Numbered from the stretch's first letter, positions 44,301 through 57,878 are shown. The stretch: 64,000 nt of DNA from Aselliscus stoliczkanus (GCA_033961575.1 CM066740.1:90875117-90939116), one strand, 5' to 3'. Notes: generated from the letters alone by a model not told the origin. Numbers and translations are program-made.

Positions 44301-46221
44301 TTTTGCCGAGTAAGACACAGCATAATTCCTAATACGTTTCATTCCGGAATTGGGACAGATCCCTAGCAGTCTTCCATTTGGGGAAAATGGTCTTAGCTGT
44401 CGTTTGCACGTAATGGCTTCTCGTTTCGCTGCCCTGTGATGGGAAATGTTGGTGCCACTCAATTGGAAAGGAGGGCTGAAATAGGAAGACAGAGAGTGGG
44501 GTTCCCCCTTGTCAGCGAGGCTGCCAACAGGCTCTGTGGCCATCACCAAGCAATCAACATCTCCAGGGTTTAGCCACGGTTATTAAATAGTCTGTTGTGT
44601 TAGGTGGTCTCCAAATACTACTCTCATAGTTATAAATATATTTTATGCTTATCTACTCAGCTGTATTACTGTTTTAAAAAACTTGGGATATCGGTCTGCA
44701 TGTTTACCCAGGATTTTATTCCTGGAGCAGAAGCTGTAACATAACCTCGCTGGTAGCACACACTCAAAAGCTATTTGTGAGTGATGGTGACACAGGGGAA
44801 CTTGGGCAGCGGAGCTGCGACAGTGGGTCCCAACAGTGGGAGTGCGTGAGTTTCGCTTAAGCCCCTTTAATAGATCTCCATTGGTGACTGATGTTGACTT
44901 AAAGTGAAAATAGTGAATTCCGTAATAGTCACGTGCGTTGAGCTTCTCACCCCTGACTGATGGGCGGCTGGAGGCAATTGCACAATCCAGTAGGATCGGT
45001 AGAGTGAGAGAGCTGCCCACCTTATCATTATAATTACAATACAGGTAAACAGGCCAAGTGGATTTCCTCACTTGCACCTTTCGGAGTGCAGCCCTGGGAC
45101 CTCCTCTCCTGAAGGCTCAGGTCACTGTGACATTCCTCACAGCGCCTTCGCTGGCCGCATCTCCTAAAGTATCTATCCTGACACTGTCCCCATCGGAATC
45201 CACTTCGTGCGCAGTCACTGCCCTCGGTGTGCACTCTCACTTTGTGTCCACGGGGCTGTGGAGCCAAAAGGTGAGAGTCAAGAACAAGATGGATGGAGGA
45301 GGCGAAATGACCTAGACGTACCCTTTAAATGAGGTGTTCTCACAAACAAGGACGTGTCACTGTAACATTTCCTAATAGGAAAGAGGAAGGTGGAGACGTC
45401 AAGAGCTTCCGAGGTCCAGAAACTCCTATTGATAATACCGAGTGATGCAGGGAGGCAGATGGCTTCCTTTATTGGGGAGAGCAGAAAAATGGCCATGTTC
45501 CTTCGACCTGTTCACTCATAGCTCTTATTTTAAGGGGTAGATTGAGTAAATTGCTTCACTAAATGTAACTTTGAAGATAAAACATTTGTAGGTAAAACTT
45601 ATTATGTCTTACCCAACTTTCAAAAAAGTGAGAAAACTTCTAAATATATGTATTAGATTTTATGGGAAAGTTGGAAGTCTCATTCTGGCCGAATATATTA
45701 GTAACACCAGTGTTTACATTTACATCACTCCGTATTGAGGTTCCCTTGGCACCACTGTCTCTTAGATGGCTCCACCTATTTCTGTTTCTTGTAAACCGGG
45801 GGCCCAGAACGCGCATGTGATGGGGGTATGTGAGGGCAGCCCCTGGATGGTGAAGAATGGGCGGGGAGTGGAATGAGGCCAATGTGACCGCTTTTAACAT
45901 CATCCAACCATATTTCAGTGTCTGAAGTGGAAGACTTAAAAGTTCGAAAAAGTCGCTAATGGAATTAGAGCTGCAAGAGAAAAAATATTTGGATCTGGGT
46001 ATGGTGTTATGGGAAATAAACTAGGAAGTCAATACAGTATCAAGAAAACTATATCTAGACAACAGTGAAAATATGGTTTGAGGTAAATACCATACATTTA
46101 CTGGGGAACAGGATTTTTTTTTTAACTTTGGGGAAAAGAGACAGTGTTCTTTGGAAGCTACTAGGAAAGTAAACGGAGAAGGTTAATCCATGGACTAAAA
46201 GATGGGTGCTATGCATATTGA
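44301..46221 (+). other. DPP6 intron, unannotated
   Basis: No exon or nameable repeat was found. The small open frames (44649-45077 minus, 45058-45315 plus) lack recognisable domains. Confidence 0.5.
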
Positions 46222-46375
46222 ATTTCGTGGAACCTCCACAGTGGTCCTATGAGGTGCTCTTATAAATATCACTGAGAGAGATTAAGTGAAATGCACAAGG
46301 TCAAATGTCCATGAAGAGGCAGACCTGGGCTTCAGGCCTCGATTCTGCATCTAACTGCTTACTTCTCAGTCCACA
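46222..46375 (-). repeat. MIR SINE fragment
   Basis: The + strand follows the complement of MIR: CCTATGAGGTGCTCTTATAAATATCACTGAGAGAGATTAAGTGAAATGCACAAGGTCAAATG, then GAGGCAGACCTGGGCTTCAGGCC. The pieces GTCCTATGAGG, AGAGATTAAGT and CACAAGGTCA are the diagnostic ones. Confidence 0.75.
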
Positions 46376-48059
46376 CTGGGTTGTAAAATGGGGGGAAAGA
46401 AGTCAATTAATCAAGATGGTCACTTAGCAATTTGGTCATTTGTTGAATTGGCCGCAGAGTAAATAAAGTCCTTTTACATCAGAGGAACCGTAGTGTCCAA
46501 TAGCAGTATCCTCCTAGAAATTATGGCTCTGATTTACTTGCTGAAAGACCATTTCTTTTCACAAATCGATCTTGTGTCCATTAATCTCACAGCTCTCTCA
46601 TTAGTTCCAATAATTAGTTTTTGCTGATTCTGTGTATTTGGCCATACTGTCCGCACACGATGACAACAATACCCCTTACTCTCCATACCTTATTGTTCCT
46701 GTTTATTTGTCTTTTCTTATGTTTGTGGTCTGGACCTCTGGTATTGTAAAGGAATGGTGTTTCTAGTGAGACTTGATCAATATTCTGGCATGATGGGGGT
46801 GCATGCTGGGGAAGGTGCCCGGGGAGCAGTTGGGAGGCGAGTGTGATCATGCCACGGACATGTCCATGACCACACACGTGTCTCTTGCCCTAAAAAGACA
46901 CATGTTAGGAGATTTAGACATGAAGTCATCAGCTTGTGGGTATTAACTTAAACTGTGAGATGACTTTCCAGTTTCTGCCCAGGGATGTTAAGAGCTGACA
47001 AGAGTGTCACACCCACCCTAACAACAAGGAAAATGGCAGTCAACATGCAAGTTCATGACCTTTTTTTTTTTAAATCCTTGGGAGAGATGAAGTCAACCCA
47101 CTAACCCAACTCGAGGGAGAGCTCGGAGACTGTAGGCAAACTAGGATGCGAACATGAGCTTACTCGATTCGTGGTCAGATGTCAGTAGGCAGAATTCAGC
47201 TGGAATAGTTGGTAAATGGGTGGAGGGCTGGTGGGAGAATATGAAGCCCCTGGGCTGTTATGGGGGAGGGGAATGGTCACATCTCATGAACGTGGCTGTT
47301 GTCCCACAAATGATAATTACTTGGGATCTGAGATTGGATCCTGAAACAGGAAAGGACTTCCATGGAAAACCTGGGACATCCCAACACCTTCTCTAGCTAA
47401 AAGTATTGGAGCAACGTTAACTTCTGGACTTGGCTACTTGCGCTATTGTTGTACAAGATGGTAACCTCAAAGAAGATGCGTGAAGGGTATTCAGGAATTT
47501 TCTCCTAGACTTGCAACCCTTTTTGTACATCGAAAGCTTTTTCTAAATGGAGAGTTTAAAACACAGGTGCTTAAGGATTACAGATAAGAGTGTACGAAGA
47601 AAAGGGTGAAACTGGTTGTAATGAAAGAAAAAGTGCAAACAGGGAAAAGCATTCATGGCAAATGAGAATGCAGGTTCAGAGAAGGAAAGCAGTGAATCAA
47701 AGGAAATTTGTGTCTTGCAAATCCAAAAAAATAGCATTGCTTGAAATGCATTCTTGCAGAGTGCTCCCCTGAAATAGCCCCTTCAATAACGAAATGATTC
47801 CATGATTATGTAAGTTTGTGGAATAGGCAATCTCCTTGAAATTAACAGTGCATATGAGCCCAATAAAGAGTTTGAGAATGTCTCGATTGCCGAACTCTTT
47901 AAAAACAAAACAAAAAAAAAGCAAATGAGTTCTTAATTTCCAACAGCATATTTTCAGATCTAGAATGTCTACTTGGCTCTTTTTCATACATTCCAATTGT
48001 TGAGATTCTGCATCTTTTGATCCAGTTTGTCCATTTTTTAATCAAAAAAGTGACCATTC
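46376..48059 (+). other. DPP6 intron, unannotated
   Basis: No exon or nameable repeat was found apart from short A/T homopolymers (for example the T run near 47060). Confidence 0.5.
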
Positions 48060-48437
48060 GGGCCGGCTGAGTGGCACATTGGTTAAGAACTGGTTCAGAT
48101 CCCACATATGAGGGCCAGTGACACTGCCCTCTACAGCTAACAACAGCTCCACCTGGAGCTGGGCTGTGCGAGCCCCGGTGACGGTGTAGGCTGCAGCCCT
48201 TGCTGCAGTGGGCTGCCATAGGCTACAGTGAGTGGCCGGCAGCCAGCGTGAGCTGCCAAGAGCCGCGGTGAGTGACCATCCAGAGGCTGGCGACCCATCT
48301 GCCTCATCCGGGAAGAGCGCAATGTCGATACCAACATGGGCCAGTGAAGCAACGTCCTCTGCAACTAGACTGAAGAACAAAAAGACAGCAACTTGTCTGT
48401 TCCCCTCCCCCAATTCCCCAATAAAATTAAAAAAAAA
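48060..48437 (+). mobile_element. Full-length tRNA SINE with a deleted box A-box B spacer
   Basis: This copy starts GGGCCGGCTGAGTGGCACATTGG, with box A-like TGGCACATTGG at 48072-48082. Box B-like GGTTCAGATCC follows at 48092-48102, only about 10 bp later. The other copies have about 20 more bases between the two boxes, so this copy has lost them. The body and the CCCCAATTCCCCAATAAAA tail are complete. ACCATTC at 48053-48059 and 48439-48445 is the recognisable core of the target-site duplication, with the preceding A-rich bases also similar. Confidence 0.85.
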
Positions 48438-48445
48438 TACCATTC

Positions 48446-51400
48446 TTTTGATGCCCTAGGAGCTCCCTAGACCCTCTAAGCTTTTCTTAATACTTGACTT
48501 TAAACAGATGCCCAGGGACGAGCAATATCTGAAGACTGACGTTAATGTTTTAACTTTCATATACTGCCTGCTTAATGTGTTCCATTTCTCATTCAATCTC
48601 TTTTGTAATAAAAAAAAATTCAATGTTTCCCCAAATTACTTAGCCGTGAGTACTTTTTAATTTTCCAAGAGCCCTCTGATATCAATTTCATGAGATCAGT
48701 GGTACAAATACAACTCATGTGCATAATAGGTGTTTGGTTATTAAAGAAGTATTTATTGCACTGCTGTTGGCATCCCGTAGGCCCTGGGTTCTGAGGAATA
48801 CACTTGGGTTGAGCTTGAATAGGCACAGCGATGACAGGAGGGGAGTGACCTGGGGACAAATAGGAGTGAATAACCCTGAGAGGAAGGGGGTAGACAAAGA
48901 AGGAATGGTTCTCTCCCTAGCTGCTGATAAGAAGGATGAAGACAGGATCCGGACTGGGAGTGAGCCCCGAGGTTACGGTGTGGTGGCCAGAACAGGATGT
49001 TTAGGTCCACTAGTTGTACCTACTGGTCCCCTAGGTTTGCATTGGGAGTTTGATGCAAAGGTGTGGGCTGTCCACAAAGGTCTTTTTCCTCGTGGGGTGG
49101 ATCATAACCTGACGTCTCCTCGTAACCTTGGGTTTGGAGGAAAAGGAGATCTGTGTAATTCCAACTGCTTGGGGAGGAATAAAGAAGAAACGGATGAAAA
49201 ATGATTGCCATGATAAATTTCCCTGACGTATTTATTACCGTTCTTTGTTGAAACATTTGGGAGGGAGACATTGATGAGGCTGGGACCATTTTTTAGACTT
49301 GGGCCTATTAGTCTCTGAATTGTTTTAGAAGAGAGCCTTTTTAGTGCCGGTTAATGGATGATCCGTGCCAGTCAGAATAATGGAGCATTGTGATTACTGC
49401 TGGGTCCAGACCCAGCTCTCCCGCTGCCTCTCGGCTGGCCGTCAGTGCACTCGATTCCTGAAGTTTCAGTCCAAGATGAGGGATAACCCGGCACTTGCCG
49501 GTTCCTTCTTGAATCCTGTATCAAAATCCCCCAGGGCTTCCGGGGACGTGGCTCAGGCAGAGAGGAGGCAGATGTGGGCAGGGAGCGACTCGCCACGCAA
49601 GAGGTTCTGGTCAGAGCTGCCCTCACGTGCTCTCTACCTGGGCTGACCCAGCGACGAGCCATGTGACAGCTCTAGGACCAGGCTGCCAACAAAACCGTCC
49701 CCTCTCCTCAGTGCAGGGCATCTTAGAAAAGCCTGGCCTTGGAGACTCTTTGGCCCCCTTGAAAGCACTTGTGCTCATTCCTGGATCTCTTAGGGGAGAC
49801 AGAGGTCGGTTTGCTCCCCCACGCTCTTCTGTCCCCAGAAAAGAGTCGCACTTTGTGTCATTGAGATGCCTGCAGGTGGGAAATGATGGGGGGGGGTACA
49901 CGTGAAGGGGTGCATCGCTGGTTTTAGGCTAACTTCCCCGGGATCTGCCTCAGGACCACCCTGCGTCATTCCTCTATGAAGAAATACTTGTCACTTATTG
50001 AAAATGACTTTAACTCAGTTATCTTAAGGATATTTGAATGTTAGCCTAATTCATGAGATGTTATGAAGGGGTTTTTCATATATTGAGACACGTAATCTCA
50101 TAAAGCAGTAATTATTAACTAGTTTAGAGTCACAAACTAACCATAATAATCTGAAGAAAAGCTATAGCCCCCCGAGAAATAGACTCAGGTACTTATTCAA
50201 ATACATCTTACATTTAATATTAACGATTCAGTCTAAAAGGACCAATCAGGATCCTTGTGGTGGACCCTGTAGCTCCCCCCGCCAATATCCATGTCCCCCA
50301 TTATCCTTCATGGGCACTGTGCTGTTTGGGACGGTTTAGTCCCAACCTCATTTTTGATTCATCTACATCAATTGGAATAAAATCTGCTCTGAATCTCCCC
50401 AAAGTGACCAGTTTCCGGAACTCATGCCTAACCGATTAGCCTGTGATGGTCCCCAGGCCACTGTAGGCATATCCCAGAGATCTCAGGTGGCGGGGCTTTT
50501 GCTGGGAATCTGAGACACAGCTGCTCCCTCTCCTTGTATATGGTGGCGGGCACGTGGGGAGCCTAGAATTCATTTGCTATTACAGAAGAAACTAGCCGGG
50601 CCCCGGGACGATTAAGTCGCCAACCAGAGGCAGGCCAGCACAGATCATCATCACAGAAATAAAGCAACGGCCTTGAACAAAACGTGACGCAGTGCAGTGG
50701 AGGCGTGGGATTTCAGTAGTGGGTGAGCTCCAAGTCGCCGTGGGTGGAGACCCTATAAGCTGGGTTTGCTGTAACTTGCAACACAAGGAGTATAAAAAAT
50801 GGCATCGTCCAGCGGCCTGTTAAGTACCAGAGAGCCGGAGGGTGTGTTTCCAAAGAGGGTGGGGGAAGAAGGGTGGCTCAGGAAAGAAAAGGCCTGCCCC
50901 ATCTGTCGGGCGCAGCCCCCTGCTTACATGAGGGCGGGCTGCTTCCATGTGCCATTAGGCAGTGTCATCTCTGGCCACATGCACTTCTCTATGCAGGGTA
51001 GGGTCTCACCTTGCTAGATCATCCCCTGTGGTCGGGTCAAGGTCCCAAGACACAGAACAGAAAATAACAAGTGGAGGAGACCCCTGGGCCTCCCCACAGC
51101 CTGGCTCCTTCAACACCACATACTCACCTGTACAGACAACCCCACTGGTGCCTTGCTCTGTGGGCCTCACTGAAATGTGGCATGTGACCTGCAGAGGACA
51201 CATAGGCGCATCTGCCTAGCTGTACCTTACTGACCAAACTTCACTGAAAAAGCTGGGAAACCCACCACACTGTCCATGGACAGTGTAAAGGGTAGCACAT
51301 GACCCACCGTGTTCGCCGAGCACAAAGCAAGGCAGAGTTTAGACATATATTCGAGGGTTTCTGACTCCAAAGTGTATGTTTCAACCACATCTAACTATAA

Positions 51401-51479
51401 TTTCGGGCAAGTCATAACATCTCTATTGCATGGAAAGATATGGAAGTTGACACTGTGTATTTATCACCTTTTACTCCCC
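48446..51479 (+). other. DPP6 intron, unannotated
   Basis: No exon was recognised. The frames at 48719-49204 and 49627-49905 are open on both strands but show no domain. AT-rich sequence lies around 49980-50230. Confidence 0.5.
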
Positions 51480-51810
51480 AAGCCGTGTTGAAAAGTTCAA
51501 GTACCAACAGGAACTTGGCACTGTGATGACAGGGATGTAAATCAGCTATTTTTGAAAACTGCCGTTGTGTGTTGAGGCTGGGCAGGATTGTACCACCCAG
51601 CAATGTCCTCCTCGCTGCAAACGTATGTATCAAAACTGTGTACAGGACTATTCATTGCAACATTGTAAAGAGAGTCTCAAATTGGAAACAACCAGGTGAA
51701 TGAATACATTGTGGCATTGTGTACACACTGGAATACTATGAAACAATGTAAAAGAAGGAAGCACAGCTCCGGGCAGCAACATGGGTGAGTCTCACAATCG
51801 CTTTTTAGGG
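51480..51810 (+). repeat. L1-type LINE fragment, ORF2 3' end
   Basis: TATCAAAACTGTGTACAGGACTATTCATTGCAACATTGTAAA, then ATTGGAAACAACCAGGTGAATGAATACATTGTGGCATTGTG, then GGAATACTATGAAACAATG. This matches the end of L1 ORF2 and the start of its 3' UTR (GTGGTATATCCATACAATGGAATACTATG in younger copies). It is heavily mutated and non-coding. Confidence 0.7.
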
Positions 51811-53099
51811 CAAAGACTCTATCCTGTATGTGAAGACATGTGGTGCCATGTCTGGGACACAGTAGTTCTTTTATGACTGTGACTTTCTCATTCCCCTTGA
51901 AGTTTAAAACAATGTAAGAAGATACAATGAGTGTTCCGTAAGTAAATTAAATGGTTTTCCCAGTTCTCTCTGTACAGCTGGTGTCGCATTTATAATCAGA
52001 GTGCATCCGCAAACATAATAAATGTATAATCAGCACTTTTCAAAGAACGTCACCGTTGTGTACTGTAGCCTGGTTTGCAATTCTTAATTCATCCATCTGG
52101 AAGCAAAAATATGCGTCCTCTGTATTGAGCATAAACTTAATAGTAGAAGAGGGAGACTCGGAATTTGGAATTATGTACACGATACTAAAAATGATAAAGG
52201 ATATTATTTTTTAATTCCCAGAATTGATTCTCCCTTGTTCATTAACATTTAGCCAGCATTCTGCCTGTCATCTTTTATGTCATTGGGAGGAATCAAATGG
52301 CTTAAAAGGGAGATATTTGATGATTCTGAACGTTTTAGTTCTTCTTGTTTTTGAAGAGAATTAGCTTTGGATGATATGTTGTAATAAAAATGACTTAATT
52401 CCAGGTGAAGAGATGCCTTATGACTCGCATTTAAAAATGTTAACACCCACAGAGTTAAATTGCTGTAAAGCTCATAAATGTCCCTGGCAGTAACTGATGG
52501 GACGCTGGAGTCCAAATGCTTACGGAGTCTGAAAAGATCTAGTGGTCCATTATTAATAGGCCAAAATGTCTGTATTTTTCTTTTTTTTCAGAAATGCTGA
52601 ATTTTATAGGGAACAGGCAAGTGGAGAATGGTGGGACATGGATACAAATTTTATTCATATTTACTAGATTTGAATAAAATAATGCTGTCCAACCTTAAAC
52701 TGTCAGACTAAATAAGCATCCTGAAAGATAAAATCTTTTGGAGCATCCAGCTCACCCTCAATTACCCAGGGTACCGGGGTGACAATGAAGTTAGAACTAC
52801 CCACAATTCACAAGTAATCCAGAAACCAAACAATAAATCCGTAGCAACCACAAGTAGACTTGAGGGGTTTGCTTTGTCACCATTGCTGCTCTTGGTTTTT
52901 ATTTTTTAATTAGTGGAAAATGCATGGCTGGGAATTGCAACGAGCTTAGATCCTCAGGAGGGTAGGAGAGGAAAGCGCAGGCTAGTAGGGATCATCACCA
53001 AGTCGAATCCATCTATTTTTGGCTCCGTTTCTGACCTTGTGCTCAGCCCCCTCCCTCCATCCCTTCTAACATAATTAGCACATGTTCGGTCACTTGCTG
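51811..53099 (+). other. DPP6 intron, unannotated
   Basis: AT-rich sequence with no exon or nameable repeat. Confidence 0.5.
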
Positions 53100-53222
53100 G
53101 ACTGGAAGCCCCATGAGGACCGGGCTCTGCATTTTGTTCATATCTTAGGCAGTTCATCCTAACTGCCTAGGATGGAGCCTGGCACGTGGGGATTCAATAC
53201 ATATTTGTTGATTGAATTAATT
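53100..53222 (+). repeat. L2 LINE 3' end
   Basis: The sequence around CTGGAAGCCCCATGAGGACCGGGCTCTGCATTTTGTTCA, then GCCTAGGATGGAGCCTGGCACGTGGGGATTCAATACATATTTGTTGATTGAATTAA, closely follows the L2 3' terminus in sense orientation, up to its natural end. Confidence 0.8.
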
Positions 53223-55762
53223 GTATACAATTTTAGTATTTTGTAGGGACATTTTCATCCCCTATTTCCCATCTAGTCCACTGATTAATCTTTTCAGTTA
53301 TTTACCAACATGTTTGTAAAGAGATATATTCATTATGGCAGAAAAAAAAAGCAGCAACATAATATTCAAACCTAAGCAGCCATTTCCCGGAGATGGCGTT
53401 CTCCATACACATAACATAGGAGAGAAAATCATTCTATTTTTGTTTGGAAAATGTCCATTAATGTGCAAAAATTTTCATTAGGAAACGTTTACTGGGATTA
53501 TATTTAGCGATTGCGTTTAAGGGTGATTGACACTTTTGGTTTTCCTATGTGCTTATCGTGTCTTGTTTTCTGTAATGATGATCTGAATTGAAAGGTGTCC
53601 ATTATGGGAACCTCCAGTGTAAACTCGAGGTGTTATAGCAGGGGAGGAAGAAAAATGTTTTTCACGTATTATGCATCAGCACTGGTTTTTCTGAGGCTGG
53701 CTATCTTCCCATGGCCAACCCATGCCTCCCCATCAGATTTTATTTATGGCAAGACTTGGAGAATAATATCTATTCTCTAGATATTACATTTGGAAACCCC
53801 AAAGCTGTATTATTACATTACAGCTCGTGGGGATTGTTTGTGGTGTTTTGTTGTTGTTTTTTCTTTCTTTCTTACATTTTGGAACACACCCAGCTGCTTT
53901 CCAGAGAATACTTTTGATTCTCTTTAGAGTTCTTTGGAAGTATGGATCCACTGGTTTTTGTATCTTTTCGTGAACTGTTGTCAGTAGCTGCCAATTCACT
54001 GACCTGTTCAAAATTAGGAATGTATAGAAGTTTTACCCATCATGGTGGTCTGCAGACTTTCTGGGCCAAACTACTTACAAGTGCAAAAGTTTCTGTGGAA
54101 AAGGAGCCCGATGAGAAGAATTCATTAGCTGATGGAGTTTATCGGGTCTAGGGTTGCTTCTGGCTGTAGGCGTGCTTGTCTGGTGAGGGGTGGGGGTGGG
54201 GATTCCTGCTCCATCACTTTAGTGCTGGAGCCACTCGCGTTAGGCTCCATTCAGATTGAAAATGCTTTCCTGTGTATTACCTGAACATCTTCAGTTGGCA
54301 TGCTGGGTAAGACCAAGAAAGTGTCACTGTCGTTAGTGGTGGCTGGAAGCAAATGTAGGTGTTGAGAGTGGAGCAACATTTTAAGAAATACTACGTCACT
54401 CATACTTGATGGTGCAGAAGACGACATTCAGAAATCACAACAGCATGAAGGCTTTGTGTCATCGTTTCATTACAGCGTTTCTATGCATGTCTTTACATAC
54501 AATATTGTCGTGTCTCACAATCCACAGTTTGTTAGATTCATTCTGTCTCATGAGGAACTACTTTGTAATGTCCGTTTTACTATCGTGAAATAAAATTCAG
54601 AGATCATAAAGTGATCTGCATACATAATTCTCAAAACCAATATAATCATCTATGTCCACTATGAGAGGCAGACGGAAGGATATGAATATGTACTCTCTAA
54701 GAAATGATTGGAACAGCCACGCCCTGATACATAATGAGGCAGTCAGATGTTTATTTCTGCCTATGATGAATCACGTTGGATTTAAGGGACACGAGACCAT
54801 CAGAAGCCCTTCTTTACAAGGAGGCCATGAAAACCAAATGCAAATACAGGTGGGTGCCGGAGTAAGAAGTCATGCTGTGATAGGTAATAAATAAGGGGCA
54901 ATTATTTGCGTTGATCAGACAGAGAAGAAAATACCCTTAATTGAAGTGGCAAATAACACACCTTGGAAAATTATAAATTGTTGAAGTAAAAGTAACAAGG
55001 ATGTGTTTTCGAGAGAGGAGCTGAGCCTGATTTACAAGCGTAATGTCAACATAATTGCCTTTGTTAGGTCGTGGGATGAGCTAGTGACACTATCATGGAC
55101 AAGATCTTTACTGTTAGGGATTTCTACTAAAAGTCCATGTGTGTGTTCAGTTGTCAAGAACTTAGCAAGGTCTTGGAGACAATAGACAATGTTCTTCAAA
55201 GGTCAACTGGAAAAAAAAGAAAAAGAAAAAATTCTCTGTCTGCAGAGAATTTGCTTGGAGACCTCTGGGGATATTATCAGAGTAGGATGGGAGAAATGAC
55301 AGCTAACCACAAGATAAGTAAATAGTTTCAGCAGCTAATTTTCATAAATAAATTCTTATCATTGTGCTATCTAATTTTTTAAATGTGTAGTCTGCCAATA
55401 ATATGAAATATTTTTATAAAATGCCAAATGAATGAAATTCAGTGAGCTCCCTGTCTTTCATGTGGCTTCATAACTGTAATTATATTTGGTTTCAAGTCTC
55501 CTAAAGACTCTCAAATCTCCTTTATGCCATCATCACAATGGGGTCTAGGTGCTTTTGCAAAGCTTTTGCCATTGCATTTTTCTACCAACTATGAAATTGG
55601 AAATTTTGTAATACATCGAGTAGATGTATAGAGTGAATAAATTGTTCCATTATGGAAAACAGTATCCTTAATCCATTTAAGCATCCCTCTCCACAATAAT
55701 AGTCTCTTAAGTATTTGGACTTTTATGTAATCTTCATGTAAAACATTTCCAAGATGATTGTG
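53223..55762 (+). other. DPP6 intron, unannotated
   Basis: Largely AT-rich sequence without recognised exons or repeats. The small open frames (53711-53917, 53942-54151, 54652-54894, 55137-55325) show no family resemblance. Confidence 0.5.
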
Positions 55763-56099
55763 TACTCATCATAGTCTGTTTGGGCTGCTCTAATGAAAAT
55801 TCTACAGACCGGGCGGCTTATAAATAACAGACGTTTATTTCTACCAGTTCTGGAGGCTGTGAACTCCAAGGTCAAGGTGCTGGTGGCTTTGGCTTCTGGT
55901 GACGGACCCCTTCCTGGTTCCTAGATGCCATCTTCTCCCAGTGTCCCCACGCGGCACGAGGGAAGAGGGAACTCGCTGGGGTCTCTAATTCCAACCTGAG
56001 GGAGTGCTCCACCTCTGGCCCCACCTCCAAATGCTATCACATTGGGACTGGGTGTCATTATATGAATGTGGGGGGACACAAACATTCAGCCCATAGCAG
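55763..56099 (-). mobile_element. MaLR-type (MST/MLT1) LTR, internally shortened
   Basis: On the + strand this is the complement of a MaLR LTR: GTCTGTTTGGGCTGCTCTAATG, ACAGACCGGGCGGCTTATAAATAACAGACGTTTATTTCT, CAGTTCTGGAGGCTGTGAACTCCAAGGTCAAGGTGC, later CCTCCAAATGCTATCACATTGGGACTGGGTG, and ending GGGGGGACACAAACATTCAGCCCATAGCA. It is about 340 bp, and the middle (the TATA-containing CCTTATAAG part) is missing. No viral genes flank it. Confidence 0.85.
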
Positions 56100-56819
56100 T
56101 GCATTGGCACTAGTGGCATTTGGAATTCATGTGAGATATGGGACAATTTTGTTTTATAGGGTTGACCTGTGTGTTGCAGAATGGTTAGCGTAATTCTCAC
56201 CAATCTATTAATAAATGCCAGTGGCTTCCCTAATTAAAATGGATTTCAGAACGCTCGGTCAGCGTTGGCATTGCCCCACCCATGGCCACCACACACCCTG
56301 GGGGACATGGAGTAGGGGACAGACCCCCTGCGCCCCCCGCCCCCCAGCCCACACCTGGTACTGGCTGGATGACTGAAGCTTTAATGGATATTCCTCAGGC
56401 AAATTTCAGTGGGTGGAGACTGTGACTCAGATCAGGTCCTTCAGTTAGACAAGTAATGAAGCTTAGATTGGAAAACAAAACAAAGCTGTGGCCCAGGACC
56501 CCCTCACTGCGTGTTAGGACCCTCCGTTGAGGCTGAGGACAGTCCCTGGCGAGCTGCTCTCCTTGGGAAGCCTAGACCAGAAGGAAAGGCCCCATCCCCC
56601 ATGCTCTGAAGGGTGACCCTGGGAGCCGCAGAGGACAGTGGCATCTCATTGTTTTGGAACTTCAGCATTTTAATCTGACGAGGATGTTCCTGGTATTTGC
56701 TTTGGATGGCAGTGCGGCTGAGGGTCTGCTGATGCCAATGACAAATCATTGGGGGCTGACCCTGGGCGTAGCCAGCCTCTCCTTAGGTACTGTAATGAGA
56801 GAGTCATGGAACACACAGC
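56100..56819 (+). other. DPP6 intron, unannotated
   Basis: Moderately GC-rich sequence with a C-rich stretch near 56330-56350 and no recognised exon. A frame open from 56654 runs into the CA array and is not a gene. Confidence 0.5.
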
Positions 56820-56828
56820 CACACACAG

Positions 56829-56863
<35 letters not shown>

Positions 56864-57830
56864 CACACACACACAGTCACACACACACACAGCCACACAC
56901 ACACACACAATCACACACACACAGTCACACACACACAGAGTCACACACACAGAGTCACACACACACACACACACACAGCCACACACACAGCCACACACAC
57001 ACAGCCACACTCAGTCACACACAGTCACACACACAGCCACACACACACACACACACAGTCACACACACACACAATCACACACACACAGTCACACACACAC
57101 ACAGTCACACACACAGTCACACACACACACAGCCACACACACAGCCACACACACACACAGCCACACTCAGTCACACACACAGTCACACACACAGCCACAC
57201 ACACACAGCCACACACACACACACAGCCACACTCAGTCACACACACACACACACAGTCACACACACAGTCACACACACACACAGTCACACACACACACAC
57301 AGTCACACACACACAGTCACACACACACACACAATCACACACACAGTCACACACACACACAGTCACACACACAGTCACACACACACAGTCACACACACAC
57401 ACAGTCACACACACACAGTCACACACACACAGTCACACACACACACAATCACACACACACAGTCACACACACACACACAGTCACACACACAGTCACACAC
57501 ACACACACAGCCACACACACAGCCACACACACACACAGCCACACTCAGTCACACACACAGTCACACACACAGCCACACACACAGCCACACACACACAGCC
57601 ACACTCAGTCACACACAGTCACACACACACAGTCACACACACAGTCACACTCAGTCCCACACAGTCCCACACACAGTCACACACACAGAGTCACACTCAC
57701 ATACAGTCTCTCTCTCGCTCTCTCACACACACACACATAGCCACACACACACAGCCACACACAGCCACACACACACAGTCACATACACACAGTCTCTCTC
57801 TCTCTCTGTCTCTCTCTCTCTCTGTCTCTG

Positions 57831-57876
<46 letters not shown>
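56820..57876 (+). repeat. About 1 kb CA-rich minisatellite with GTCA/GCCA interruptions
   Basis: Over 1 kb of CA dinucleotides broken at short intervals by GTCA, GCCA, GAGTCA and AATCA. It ends in TCTC tracts (57706-57723, 57792-57829) and a final pure CA run (57831-57876). A 13-bp variant, GCCACACTCAGTC, recurs at 57004, 57160, 57226, 57538 and 57598, showing internal block duplication. The 442- and 382-codon His/Thr/Ser-rich open frames are translations of the array, as are the Cys/Val-rich frames on the other strand. Confidence 0.97.
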
Positions 57877-57878
<2 letters not shown>

